Shown here: positions 32,501 to 43,145 of the stretch, piece by piece
Numbering within the stretch: the first letter of the stretch is position 1
Layout: each line of letters starts with the position of its first letter
Assembly (NCBI GenBank): GCA_013176395.1
Contig: JABMLP010000023.1
Coordinates: 806,001-870,000, forward strand
Direction: 5' to 3'
Source: Venturia oleaginea
Lineage: Eukaryota > Ascomycota > Dothideomycetes > Venturiales > Venturiaceae
Length of the DNA stretch: 64,000 nt
Program-made: the position numbers and the translations under genes
The notes under the pieces: model-generated
The model's input: the letters and a program-made list of their open reading frames with translations, nothing else
Database searches by the model: none
Told to the model about the DNA's origin: nothing

Positions 32501-33379
32501 AAGCGCACGCTGGAAGAAGTTGATTCTGCGGAACCTGAGGATGTGATACTCTGCCCAGTAGCGTCTCCAGCATCCATAGTGAGATCCTCATCTTCCATGA
32601 CCGTTATACCTCCTGGAGATGCCGTGCTATCACTTCCAGGGGACTCTGCGACGGGTGAACTGCTTCCTTCTGCGCTTGACGAGTATGCATCGTCAGGATT
32701 ATTAAAGTTCATGGGAGGAATCCCAGAGCTTCTCCGGCGCAACTTTTTCTGATGTAGATCGCGTTGATTTGCTGGAGAGGAGTCTGGCTGAGGTTCTTCA
32801 ACCTGCTCTGGAGGGGTGGAGGGTGGTTCGACGATCTCGGGCGTAACTGGCGCCGGAGGAGCGATTTGAGGAGACTGTGCATTCGATACCTCTGACATGG
32901 ATGACGCTCTACGTGAGGCTTCAGAAGACGCGGTGGAGGATGTTGTCGCATCGCGCATGTATTCGATTACATCCCATGTGTGGAGAGTAGCTTCTGGGGC
33001 AAAAGAGACGCGACGTGCCGCTGCGTATCCTTGTTAGCCAGAGGGCATTGATCTTTTCTGAAGTAACAAACCTAGAGATTTTCTTCTCTCAGCTCGACGC
33101 TTTTCTTTCTCTGCATCGTCCCCAGAGGGAAGGATCGATTTCACAGCAGGGAATGCAGACTGGCAAGCATTAGTACACGATTGCGATCAAGTACGCAACT
33201 GCAATATCTACCTTTCTTCGATTTCCAGCATCCTCTTTCAAAGGTACGCTCCGTCCTTCGCTGAGTACTCCGGGACCAATGCTGCTGCGCGTTTTCTTAA
33301 GAGCCTTCTTGGGCGAGGGCGCGGCGCGCTTCATGTCGAGACCTTCAGAAATGTTTTCCTTGTCGAATTCCACGTCCAT
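29550..33379 (-). CDS. Kinetochore scaffold Spc7/Knl1 (Spc105)
   Basis: Four minus-strand exons are 33379-33212, 33159-33072, 33020-30282 and 30235-29550, with introns of 46-52 bp; phases agree and give 1226 residues. The start is MDVEFDKENISEG. Short docking motifs are readable: a SILK-like VKSILPS near residue 64 and an RVSF PP1-binding site (ARRVSFAPEATLHTW, residues 89-92). MELT-type repeats follow: MSMDITKAVGG (~341), MDLTMAVGG (~421), MDFTMVQGG (~453) and MSMELTATI (~482), which when phosphorylated by Mps1 recruit Bub3-Bub1. A long coiled coil (EELEMEANRLQQRADELT through EILEEIKEAERVREEF) precedes a C-terminal RWD-like domain that binds Mis12 complex. The middle is Ser/Pro/Lys-rich with SPKK/SPRR motifs. 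It acts at the outer kinetochore within the KMN network. Confidence 0.94.
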
Positions 33380-34209
33380 AGTGAGTCGGAAGGGTAGAAG
33401 TTGGAGATAGTGGCGAGTTGGGGGATTGTTGACTGCAGATGGACAAAGTAAACAAAGCATCCTTGCTAAGCGACAGAATGCCAGCACCAATGCACGTGAC
33501 TATCTCAGCACCTCAAAGCCTGACCACAGTTGTTAGGGAATTGAGTTGCTGTTTTCGAACGACTCCTACCGTTTGATTGCAATACTAATGATCATTTTTC
33601 CAGAATTGCCAGATATCTACCTACCACTACCAACGCCAACTTGAGCAGCATCAATGAGCATAAGATGATGAATCGGAGAAGTGGATGATAACGATTGTCC
33701 GTTGAGATAGCATGAGATAAAGATGGAATCATTATGGTCGATGAAGCCTTGAATGGCGTTGCTTGCAACTGTGACTACATCAGCAGGTCTGAATATCCCT
33801 TAGCAAAGCAATCTATCGATAAGAGATCTCAAGCATGAATTATATAAGATACTCTGCATTCAAACAGGTCCCTGAAGCGTGGGAGAGTGCTCTGTTGTCA
33901 GATGTGCATCACATGAATCGCAGCGTGGTTCATGTCCACAGAGGCCCAAAGAAGAAGAACTTCTAAGAGTGCTGCCAGAGCAATGGCTGAAAGGAATAGC
34001 TTGTGATCATGAGCTCACATAGAAAAGATCGTTTGGATCGGGTTCGAGGGAGAAACTGTTCAAGTCTATTGAATAGTCCATGTCAGTGGGGAGAGGCTGG
34101 CCCGTGCACCGCCAAGACACACAATCGAAATCGACGGACGACTTCAACTTTAAGAAATTTATCCACTTTCTCCCAACCTCACCATCGCCAATACGCCAAT
34201 CTCGCAAAC
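33380..34209. other. Divergent intergenic region between Spc7 and S11 genes
   Basis: This contains both promoters. The stretch before 34210 (34140-34205) is C/T-rich, as expected before a fungal ribosomal protein gene. No further gene was seen. A weak resemblance to the palindromic element (AGAATTGCCAGA at 33602) is too short to call. Confidence 0.45.
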
Positions 34210-35057
34210 ATGGTATGTCCACTGCCCATTCCCCCCGAAGGATATCCTTGCTGGCTCGCAATGCGCTCAAATCGAATTTGCCTGTCCAAACCCCAGAACA
34301 CCTCCAAACGCGATTGCGAACTCTGGGACCTTCACTAACTCGCTTTCTCAGGCCACCGAATTGACCGTACAGAGCGAACGTGCTTTCCAAAAGCAGCCGC
34401 ACATCTTCCTCAACCACAAGGCCACTGGTGGCAAGCAGAAGCGCGTTGGAAAGGGTGGACGTAGATGGTATAAGGATGTTGGTCTTGGCTTCAGGACTCC
34501 TCAGACTGCCATCTCGGGTTCATACATCGGTACGTTGGACACCAGGAATTGTTTTGAAGAAGAATAGACGACGCAGTAGCACTTTTGTTCCATATACAAA
34601 CGAACAGTGCTGGACAAATGTCTACTACTGCAGGGGTATCTTCTTTGGCTAGGAAAAACCGGCAGCAGGGTCACTAACACGACACCTGCAGACAAGAAGT
34701 GTCCCTTTACTGGTCTCGTCTCCATCCGTGGTCGTATCCTGACTGGAACCGTTGTCTCTACCAAGATGCACCGAACCCTCATCATCCGCCGCGAATACCT
34801 CCACTTCATCCCCAAATACTCCCGTTACGAGAAGCGACACAAGAACTTGGCCGCCCACGTCAGCCCGGCTTTCCGTGTCGAAGATGGTGATCAAGTCACA
34901 GTCGGTCAATGCCGACCTCTCAGCAAGACTGTACGTTGCAAACAACAGACTTGGAGTGTTGCGCATGGAATACTAACACTTGTGGCAGGTTCGCTTCAAC
35001 GTTCTCCGTGTGCTCCCAAGAACAGGTAAGGCGGTCAAGCAATTCAACAAGTTCTAG
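34210..35057 (+). CDS. RPS11: 40S ribosomal protein S11 (uS17)
   Basis: Four exons are 34210-34212 (the ATG alone), 34352-34529, 34692-34930 and 34989-35057; introns are 139, 162 and 58 bp. The product is 162 residues, the usual length. It begins [20 protein letters not shown], followed by [16 protein letters not shown], the uS17 core [39 protein letters not shown] and [16 protein letters not shown], and ends [10 protein letters not shown]. It binds 18S rRNA in the body of the small subunit. Splitting right after the start codon, with longer-than-average early introns, is typical of fungal ribosomal protein genes and suggests intron-aided expression. Confidence 0.96.
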
Positions 35058-36048
35058 ATACGGAGTTTATTATGGGGTTCATATTCACGGCATGCATGGT
35101 TGGCTCATTTGGGGCTACAAAAAGACTTCTAGTTGTAGCATAGAGTCAAACGTAGCAAAAATGAAAGGGCGGGCAGGCGTCTGCGACTGTTCGTACTTTT
35201 TAAGGTTCACAGTGGATGATGGCGTTCTTGTGCGCGTAAAGTGCTCAATTGCAGGTCGTGTTTTCAATACCGGGAGGAATATAGTCCTGCTGCTGCACCA
35301 CCTCAAGGCCGCCTATCAATGCGAAGAAGAAACTGAATCCCCATTCTCGTGTGGAATGCTATTAACCCGACCAATGCTCATTTCCACCATCGAAAGCCAC
35401 CTTTAGGCGAACTTCTGGAAACGCAGTTCTTAATCCCCAGCCAGTGGAACAATCACGCGAGGTCTTTAATTCGAAACATTCGCAAATCACTAAGAGAAAA
35501 TCTACGTGCCTAACTATAGCTGTTCTATTACTGGAAGGGACTCTTATTCAACTTTTAGTTACAGGAAGTTAAGCCCATCAATCGACAACCCACCGTGCCT
35601 CTCACATTATTATACAATTTTCTTGGTTCCTAACATCAGTACCTGCACAATCGCCTCCTTTTCCCCAACTTCTCTAATGACTCAAGCTTAAGCTTCAGCG
35701 TTGTCAAAAGAGTGTACTGGTATTTCTTGCATGACACATTCCCCTCAATAGAAGATACGCTTTGAAATGCTTGTTTCGTGATCAGATGGTGAGCGACGAG
35801 ATACAACTTGCTTATAAACCGTTATTGTAATGTCTTGGAGTTTCAAAGCATATAAATAGCGATAGGGAAATGATCTTGTGTCTACTTGATCATTTGCTTG
35901 CTGTGTAATGCTCTGCGAGTCAAGTGGCCATTCTCGCGTCGCAATCATAGTCTTCATAAGATATGGATCGATTCACAAGGGTATCTCTACTTCCCTCGTG
36001 GCAGCCAAAATCATAACTCAATGCGCATAGATTTCTCAATCCGGGTAT
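35058..36048. other. Intergenic region, nothing recognised
   Basis: About 990 bases between two 3' ends. Small frames such as 34909-35406 are open only because they read through S11 introns and the 3' flank. Confidence 0.45.
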
Positions 36049-36897
36049 CTAGTGATGCATCAATGCTTTACTCATGATCAAATACTTCGGTCTTACTACT
36101 TTCCCACTTCTCAACACCCTCTCCACAGGACTCTCCTCGTCCATGCCATACCCCAGCACTCTATACAATCCCTCCGCCCTTGTATTACAAGTAAACACGG
36201 TCAGCATAACCTTTTCCAATCTCAATTCCCTCGCTATGGTCTCGTTAAGGGACATGAGATGCTTTCCGAGACCGAGGGAACGAACTGGGGGGAGGAGATG
36301 GATTTCGTAGATGTAGAGTTGAGGAGTGTGCGTGTCGGGATCGATCTCGAGGGTGAATGATGTGAAACCGAGGATCTTGTCCCTTTCCATCTCTTCTCTT
36401 CGAGAGGGTATAGAGGTGAGGGATATATCCTGCCTCTTCCCTTCTTCCTCATCTTCACAGTCACAACGTGCTCTCTGCACAAGAACAAACCTCATACCCT
36501 CTTCCCCCATCTCCTCCCTCTTCCGCCCATCATCCCATCCCTCCTCAGCATTATCCTCATAATCTTTCTTCGACGTCTCTTTGATAATCTGAAAACAAGC
36601 TTCTTTCTCTTCAGGGGCTAGGTCTTGTGTCCTTTTGAATGTACAAGTGTATGAAGTTCTATCATTTGCTGTAAACGGTTGAGAGGGCGTGGGCATGTAA
36701 TGGTTAGTGAATTGAGGAGAAGTGAGGGAGTTGGCGTGTAGGAGATTGAGAGCTGCTTGGACGCGGGATTTGAGGGGGTTCGGAAGCGGATTAAGCGTTG
36801 CGGTGGGTTCGGAGGCTGTAGAGAGCTTTGAGCGTTTTTGGGATTGTTGGTCGTCAGGGGTGAGAGACCGTCGTTTGAGGGTGTTTATGGGAGACAT
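36049..36897 (-). CDS. Histone-specific N-alpha-acetyltransferase Naa40/Nat4 (NatD)
   Basis: A single minus-strand exon of 283 codons starts at ATG 36897 (MSPINTLKRRSLTPDDQQSQ). The GNAT fold shows LAPEEKEACFQIIKETSKKDYED, a strand KILGFTSFTLEID, YIYEIHLLPPVRSLGLGKHL, in which RSLGLG is the acetyl-CoA-binding Q/RxxGxG/A loop, and LEKVMLTVFTCNTRAEGLYRVLGYGMDEESP. This last block closely follows human NAA40 (KKVMLTVFKHN...). NatD acetylates the N-terminal Ser of histones H4 and H2A. The N-terminus holds a KRRSLTPDDQQSQKRSK basic patch that could act as a nuclear signal. An acidic insert (RCDCEDEEEGKRQD) interrupts the middle of the fold. Confidence 0.9.
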   Translation of the reverse strand: MSPINTLKRRSLTPDDQQSQKRSKLSTASEPTATLNPLPNPLKSRVQAALNLLHANSLTSPQFTNHYMPTPSQPFTANDRTSYTCTFKRTQDLAPEEKEACFQIIKETSKKDYEDNAEEGWDDGRKREEMGEEGMRFVLVQRARCDCEDEEEGKRQDISLTSIPSRREEMERDKILGFTSFTLEIDPDTHTPQLYIYEIHLLPPVRSLGLGKHLMSLNETIARELRLEKVMLTVFTCNTRAEGLYRVLGYGMDEESPVERVLRSGKVVRPKYLIMSKALMHH

Positions 36898-37037
36898 TGC
36901 CTAGGGAGCTGAGGTTTTAGTCGAGTCCAAGGTTATAGGAGAGTTGCGTCGCGTCAAAAAGTTGAAGTCGCGTGAAGGCGCACGAGGCCCGAACTTGAAG
37001 ACGTCAGGAATCGTTAGGGCTGAATTTCTCCTCTACA

Positions 37038-37662
37038 ATGCAACGGCAAACAACTCGACTTCGGTTCTCATCTGTCTTTTTCGTCTTGTCTTGTCAGAAT
37101 CGAATACTAATGAAACGTTTGCGGTTGTCTCCAATATCGGAATTCACGTGGCGGACATATGCAAGCATCGCTCGACCAAAGAAAAAGATAGACAAAGGAC
37201 CTCTGTTGACTCTGGAACACGTATGACATTCAAATCCAAGCCATTGAGATCGAGTAGCTAATATTTACATTCTCAGTTTCTCCAGAAGAAGAAAGCATTG
37301 AACTTATGGCGAGAAATTGTGCGAGCGCTGAACAGTAAGATTCTCGCGTCTCATACTGATCGAAAGATGGATCGTTGACATTGCAATGAAACAGAAGTTC
37401 CGACATCCTCGACTCGAGTTGAGCTATATCAATTTGCGAGAGGGGAATTTGAAAGGCAAAAAGGTGTCACAGATCTCGTGAGTGATATATCCAAACTTTG
37501 GAGTCAATTAAGCTCAACGTCATCAGCAACATGTCCGGTATTTGATCTCTGTAAGTATCTGCTTCCCTACTTCAACTCGTGCTTCACTAATGATATCTTA
37601 TGAAGAGCGGAAAGACTCAATTCGATGCCATGAAGAGATATATCGATGAGCAAGCGGGATGA
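37038..37662 (+). CDS. LYR-motif protein, LYRM2-like, mitochondrial
   Basis: Five exons are 37038-37220, 37277-37334, 37395-37477, 37527-37550 and 37606-37662; all phases agree and give 134 residues. Exon 4 is only 24 bases (QHVRYLIS). The N-terminus is basic and hydrophobic (MQRQTTRLRFSSVFFV; alternative ATG at 37110, MKRLRLSPISEFTWRTYA), consistent with mitochondrial import. The core reads KGPLLTLEHFLQKKKALNLW then REIVRALNKVPTSSTRVEL and YQFARGEFERQKGVTDL, ending TQFDAMKRYIDEQAG. LYR proteins bind acyl carrier protein and act in Fe-S transfer or complex I/ribosome assembly; LYRM2 is linked to complex I. The signature Tyr is Trp here (NLWREI). Confidence 0.9.
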
Positions 37663-37854
37663 TCGAATGATACTATCTGCAATCATAGACCTCAACAAAA
37701 TCAAGCCAGATTCGCCACTACTTCCACATCGCCTGCCCGAATCATCCTCTTCTTCATTTGTAGCCTCGCTATCGAGTAATCGGCAAAAGTCATGCACCTG
37801 GAGCCTCTATGATACTAGGCATATGAACAATCAGGGGCCTCATGACCTAGAGCG
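37663..37854. other. 3' flank of the LYRM2-like gene
   Basis: Short spacer with no supported gene. Confidence 0.4.
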
Positions 37855-38407
37855 GTGAAAGTGAAGCCGACGATCACCTGCGAGGAAAGTTATCTTGAAG
37901 CTATACTATACATTCTGCAGGCGACGATCGGAATGCCGATGAATGAACTGTGGCTATCAATCTGGGAACAAGATCTGAGCAAGCAATTGAAGACCTTGCT
38001 TGATGACATGGTGAAAGTCATGAGGATAGCCGTAAATGCTGCGGGCGCCGACGACGAGATACACCCTCGTACGGCCCCGATGGCCATCGCGTCACTCGAA
38101 GCCATCGAAAAGGACATGCTAGAGTTTCCACGAGACAAACGTGCCTTCACATCCCGCTGAGATCAGCATGGTCAAAGGAGCTTGTGATCAAGCAATGACA
38201 ATGATTGCAGAGAATATCGGGAGGCCAGCCGAAACCGTGCGTCCCAAAATCTGGGATGATATCGAGAGGGTTGATCTCGAAAAGGGCTTGGAGTGCATCA
38301 AATATGGGGTGAAGATCGAGGTGCTCGGCGATCCTGTCCAGACTGCTGTGTTTGAGACGGCATTGCAAATAAGCACCCTTGTTGCAAACATTGCGCTGAG
38401 AAACTGA
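37855..38407 (+). pseudogene. Possible decayed gene with two related ~80-residue modules
   Basis: Two overlapping frames encode similar helical segments. The first (about 37870-38157) has ILYILQATIGMPMNELWL, SIWEQDLSKQLKTLLDD and VKVMRIAVNA. The second (about 38141-38404) has AMTMIAENIGRPAETVRP, KIWDDIERVDLEKGLECI and GVKIEVLGDPVQTAVFETAL. Shared spacing is IG.P....(L/V)...IW..D(L)...L........VK. Neither frame begins with a convincing ATG and they meet at a stop/frame change near 38160. This could be a duplicated domain gene broken by a frameshift, or two exons whose junction I cannot see. No family recognised. Confidence 0.28.
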
Positions 38408-39577
38408 TTGATGTCAATGAAACACCGCCTGTTGAATGCATTCTCGACATGGTAAAATTACGAAGCATACTGGAACCATTAATACGAAGGTATCTTATCC
38501 AGGGTGTAGTCAACCGGATTATCAAGAGAGTTCCATAGCCGACACCAACCGAGTAGGCAGCTCAAACGTTGGAAGAGAGTGCTCCGGAAGAGCTCTTAGG
38601 AGAAGGGCTGGTAGAGTTCAAAATCGAGGGTATGTATATTGTACAAAGGCAATGTTCCCACCGTCATAAACACTCGATCATCTCGAAAACTTTACAGCCG
38701 TGTTGGGAGCCCGCGCGCTATACCCCACGAGAAGCACTGTCTAAGACTCACTACGTTGGTGAGCGATCGATGAGGCTCCTCCTAAGTGGTGAAAATGGTG
38801 AAGTGTTCACTCCATACCCTCATCAATTCATCGTATATATCCCTCAAAACAGGACTCGAAAGAGAAGAACATCAGCATATGGCACCTCCATAACACAATG
38901 CCATTTTAACGACACAGCCTTTGCACATCACCAGAAAGACACAGTATCGCCAACTTCATAGCACAGCATGAACACAACCAAACCAAAACACTCTTACCGT
39001 AACACCAAATACGAACATGCCATACCTCAACTCTGAGGAACTTCGCGAGACCTTCAGCCCCTACTTCTTAACCATAGAATTCATTCTAGACCGCATCCAT
39101 ACACTCCTGAGCTCTGCACTTGGCAACAACACCCCCATCCATCCCCTCAGCCAGGCCGTTCATAGGCAAAGATTGCAAACAGGGTCTGGAATACTTCATC
39201 ACTCATATTTCCTCCTTTGAAAGTCGAATAAGGAGTGTACATATAAAGGACATCTGCTCCACCGTGATTTAACTGTGATCAAGAATGGTGTGGAGTTCCT
39301 TTGGCGGGGGATGAAGGAATGGGGATTTTAGTTCAGTTTTAAGCTTTAGGATGTTGCTAGGCATACGAAGCAACAGATTGAGCGGATGCTGGATTTGGGA
39401 GCAGATAGAATGGTACCAGGATGAGATCTAACGTGGATTTTGTTTATTACAAATACCAAGATAAAGTCAGGAAGCACGTTGAAAACGTGTAAACTTTTGA
39501 GACTCGAGTAAGATACCACACCACCACCTCATCCCAGCTAACCAACAAAAAACACCCTACTCGACCTCGATAACTCC
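38408..39577. other. Intergenic region with minor open frames
   Basis: Frames at 38569-38961 and 39017-39220 are open but have no recognised motifs or splice context. Nothing else was seen. Confidence 0.35.
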
Positions 39578-40074
39578 TCACATAACTCTAACAGCGCTCT
39601 CACTTAACTTCACATCCTCAATCCCCTCTCCATTCTCCGTTTTCCGAACAACAACCCCAATCTCACTCTTCCTTCCCATCTCAACTCCCTGCATCACCTC
39701 AAACTTCACTTCCCTCTCTTTCTTCCTAAGCGCCCACCAACAAGCAAATCTACTAGTTTCACTCCCTGTCGCCGGATCCTCTATCGATCACCACATTCTA
39801 GATCTCACCTTAACCACCCGATCCTTTTCTTCTAGGATGGTGAAGAAGTACGTTCCGATGAGTCCTTCTCGCCAACCTGCGTCGAGGAGATGTGTGCTGG
39901 TAAACGTACCCGCCTCCCCAACCACATTCCGCGTGCCCTCTCCCCCAACATCTCAAGATCCCTACACTCCACCATGAAAAAACTCATTCCCTTGATGATA
40001 CTAACCAATTCTCCCTTCATCTGTTCTAGGGAAGGAGCATTTTGGAGTTTGCGAAATGGTTGATCGGTGGGATT
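39578..40074 (-). pseudogene. PhzF-family (phenazine biosynthesis-like) pseudogene, C-terminal part
   Basis: Reading the minus strand from 40074 gives NPTDQPFRKLQNAPSLEQMK, GELVSIIKGMSFFMVECRDL and LPAHISSTQVGE. The frame then shifts, and the other frame continues EGLIGTYFFTILEEKDRVV, KVRSRMW, a TGA stop, then SIEDPATGSETSRFACWW, VMQGVEMGRKSEIGVVV and VKLSESAVRVM, ending in a stop at 39578. EDPATGS and QG..MGR.S are hallmarks of the PhzF/epimerase-like fold of small isomerases. One frameshift, one in-frame stop and a missing N-terminal half mark it as dead. Intact relatives are about 300 residues. Confidence 0.8.
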
Positions 40075-41387
40075 TAGTAAACTTTAGACAGGAAGTTTTG
40101 CCGTGAGCAAGGAATGAGAAAGATCTGCTTGTTAGCGAAGTTGAGGTTATATTTCGTGAAACACGTGAGTCACTGTCGAAAACAACAGGGCGGGGCTTAG
40201 TCTATACCTTATCCCTACGCCTAAGCTGCATGTTATTAAGTGATCCGATGATCCCTTGATTATGTGATCCGCATCTTTTCAATATGCTGGTTTCTAGTTG
40301 CCGCAGATTGGCAAGTATGGAATAAAAGAGTAGCCTTGAATTCAACCATTATTCTACATACCACACCAGTATTGAAACTTCCGACCCGACAATCGCATTC
40401 TCCATGTGGTATGACCAGCGTGCCCATGCCGAGGAGAGTAACGCTATCTCAGACGCGATAACGAACCGCATATGCCCATGCTTCTGTAATGGAGCTAGGA
40501 AGACAAGAAAGAATGCATGCACTGCCAGTCTACATCTCAGCCCAGACCTTTGATTTCTACGACGAAGCCTCTGTAACCACGTATACGTCAAGGCAAAGTT
40601 GCATATTTCTTACATGATAAGAATACCAGCAATCATGATCGATAACAGACGAGCGGCCTCAAGATTTCGTAGATGACCTGTACGGGCCTTCGACGTAGAA
40701 ACGCACACGTCGTTAAGAGGCGTTGTCATCGTAATCGAGCATCTGGGTCGGAGTGCGTGATGGCAACTGTCGTCGAGCATCGCGATTTGCGTCAGGGCGA
40801 ACAAAGCGGCAGCCGTCCATGGTAATCGTCACGAATTACCGACGTGGACCACAAGACCTTCATCAGGAGCTCAATTCCCCTGAGGCAGCTTTGACGAAAA
40901 ATATTGCTTTTGTAGGAACTTTGCTGCCGACTTTGCCTCCACTAAACCATCGTGGTCATTGTTGGTTCTGGAGATCATTGTGATAGGACTAGCTGAGAAA
41001 TTCCCTGTTGTTCCTAACCAAAGGAGAGACGACTGTAAAATTCGATGAGCGAGATACAAGCACGCAGTGCTGACGCGATGTGTAAGGACAGTCACCAGCT
41101 CACAGCTGACGACCGCCCTTTGCATCACGGCGTGATGTCTCATCTTCAAGTGAAGAACAAGGGCCTTCCACTTGGCGACAGTTGAAGTCTGCAATTGTCT
41201 TAGTTCAAAGTTTATCATTGTGGTGGAATGAATCACACACTTAACCAAAGTTTTCCTAGTGGATAATGATTCTTCCCGAATCTCAGAGCTCTAGTCCAAA
41301 AATGGGTGTTCGCTCGTAAGGCGACGGTGCCGTCCCAAGTCTGTAATGTAGGGTAATACGTCGTTGTCAATGTCCAATGCATATCGA
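40075..41387. other. Intergenic region, nothing recognised
   Basis: About 1.3 kb. Short frames on both strands (40264-40461, 40349-40591, 40871-41248) show no motifs. The missing N-terminal half of the PhzF gene was looked for here and not found. Confidence 0.4.
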
Positions 41388-42222
41388 TTATGACTTCTTC
41401 TTGATGCCGAGTTTCGAAGAAAAGTCTTTCTTCACCTTCTTCGCCGGCTTCTTAAACGTTGGAGCTGGCTCTGGTGCCACCAGATCTACCGCATCATCAA
41501 ACTCCACCTCGATGTCATCCACAAGCCTTCTGATCTTGGAGCCTTCGGCAGTCTGGAACGCCCGCCTAGCTGCTTCTTCATCTTCCCGTTCTTGCCGTTC
41601 CCGCTCGTCATCCACGACATCCTTGACTACGACAGCGTCGCCGGATTTGGCAACAACTTCATTTCTGGCGTTTCTCGATCGGATCTCGTCTAGGGCGTCT
41701 GCGATCTGCATCTCTGTTTTTGCGTCATGTTGCTTTGCCTCTAGCTCTTTCATAGCATCCTTTTCCAATTCTTCCTGCTCGATCCTGTCCAGCCTTTCCA
41801 AGTCAGTCTCCTCGGTTCGCTCTTCCCTCCATGGCTCGAAATTTCTCTTTGCGCCTCGTTCGCATGCGTAATCCATGTTTTTGGGGTCGGTCTTGAAGAC
41901 GATTTCGCCAGAGCAGCGAGTGCATCGGATGTAGAAGCGGAAGATGGAGATGTTGATGTACTTTTCTTCGGCGGTTTCTTTCCGCGCGTTGACTGTGTCA
42001 TAGGTTAGCAACGAGTCTTTCAAAAGATTGGATATTAAGAGGCCAACATTTTCTGCCCTTGTATATGAATTCGCCGCAAGCTGTACACCTCATGCTGAAG
42101 GGCGCCATCAAGCGGACTGTGATCTGCTTGGGACCGACTTGCTTCGGACCCTTTGTCCTCCCGATCTTCGAGGGGTCAAAGTCGGGTGGGTAGTACTTGC
42201 TGAGCACTTTACGTTCGGACAT
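41388..42222 (-). CDS. Splicing factor Yju2/CWC16 (CCDC94)
   Basis: Two minus-strand exons are 42222-42048 and 41992-41388, with a 55-bp intron that starts GTTGGC, a weak donor; the join reads [17 protein letters not shown] and restores the family consensus, giving 259 residues. The N-terminus [20 protein letters not shown] and [19 protein letters not shown] is highly conserved. Two CxxC pairs (C46/C49 and C82/C85, in [16 protein letters not shown]) form the zinc site. A charged helix rich in Glu/Arg follows, and a basic end ([20 protein letters not shown]). Yju2 joins the spliceosome with the Prp19-associated complex and promotes the first catalytic step after Prp2 action. Location is nuclear. 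Confidence 0.94.
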
Positions 42223-42415
42223 GTCTGCGCTTGTGTGAGGTTGTTGAGTGATTGGGAAGAGAGTCGGAGGGAGGGCTTGTATGAAGAGCGGCAGTTAGGC
42301 ACGTGATGTGGCAATGCTCAGCGCCACAGATTTTGTCCCCCGAGCTCAATGTGGGGTGTTTTTCAAGCACAAACATACCAACTCCCTCGCAATACAGCAA
42401 AAAACACAATTTAAG

Positions 42416-43145
42416 ATGTCTGCAAACGAACAAACGCATGTTGACCCTCCTGCACCTTAAGAACACCGAATAACATATTTCAGCTTCATCGCTATCAAGC
42501 CCGATGGTGTCCAGGTATAACGGCTCCCTACCGAGTCCCCCAGAGCTTCAACAAGGACACCGCGCCCCTTACCGAGTCCTTCAGAGCTCCAACAAGGACA
42601 CCAGACTGACTTGAGATCAAACAGCGTGGCTTGGTCGGCCCAATCATCTCCCGCTTCGAGCAGCGCGGGTAAGACTCTCCTCTCCCTAAACAGACATCAA
42701 TTGACCAACTATGCGTCCAGCTTCAAGCTCGTTGCCATCAAGCTCATGACCGCTTCCAAGGAGCACCTCGAGACCCACTACGAAGACTTGAGCTCCAAAC
42801 CATTCTTCGCTGGCCTCGTCACCTGTACCATCCGCACTTGCCTTTCTGCTACCACAACCACCCACTAACACGACCGCAGACATGGCCTCGGGCCCAATCT
42901 GCGCCATGGTCTGGGAAGGTCGTGACGCCGTAAAGACCGGCCGTGTTCTCCTCGGTGCCACCAACCCAGCTGCCTCCGCCCCAGGTACCATCCGTGGTGA
43001 CTTCGCTATTGACGTCGGCCGCAACGTCTGTCACGGCTCTGACGCCGTCGACAGCGCAAAGAAGGAGATTGCTCTTTGGTTCAAGCCAGAAGAGCTTAAC
43101 TCCTGGAAGTCCGCACAGAACGACTGGATCTACGAGAAGCCATAG
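42416..43145 (+). CDS. Nucleoside diphosphate kinase
   Basis: Five exons are 42416-42435, 42484-42514, 42625-42668, 42721-42824 and 42880-43145; phases agree and give 154 residues, the standard length. The first intron uses a GC donor (GCATGT...TTTCAG), needed to join MSANEQT to [10 protein letters not shown]. Active-site features are K12 in [11 protein letters not shown] and the phospho-accepting H118 in [16 protein letters not shown], with RNxxHGSD nearly intact. The enzyme transfers the gamma-phosphate from ATP to NDPs through phosphohistidine and forms hexamers. The C-terminus WIYEKP is typical. Intron 2 contains a 41-bp tandem duplication. Confidence 0.96.
42529..42603. repeat. 41-bp tandem duplication in intron 2 of the NDK gene
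   Basis: TACCGAGTCC...CAGAGCTTCAACAAGGACAC begins at 42529 and recurs from 42570 with a few substitutions (CCC/TTC, CTT/CTC). It roughly doubles the intron compared with its neighbours. Confidence 0.85.

Noticed and set aside
33590..33625. Third copy of the palindromic element
   Set aside because: Only about 12 matching bases (ATCTGGCAATTC in reverse) and no second arm; could be chance.
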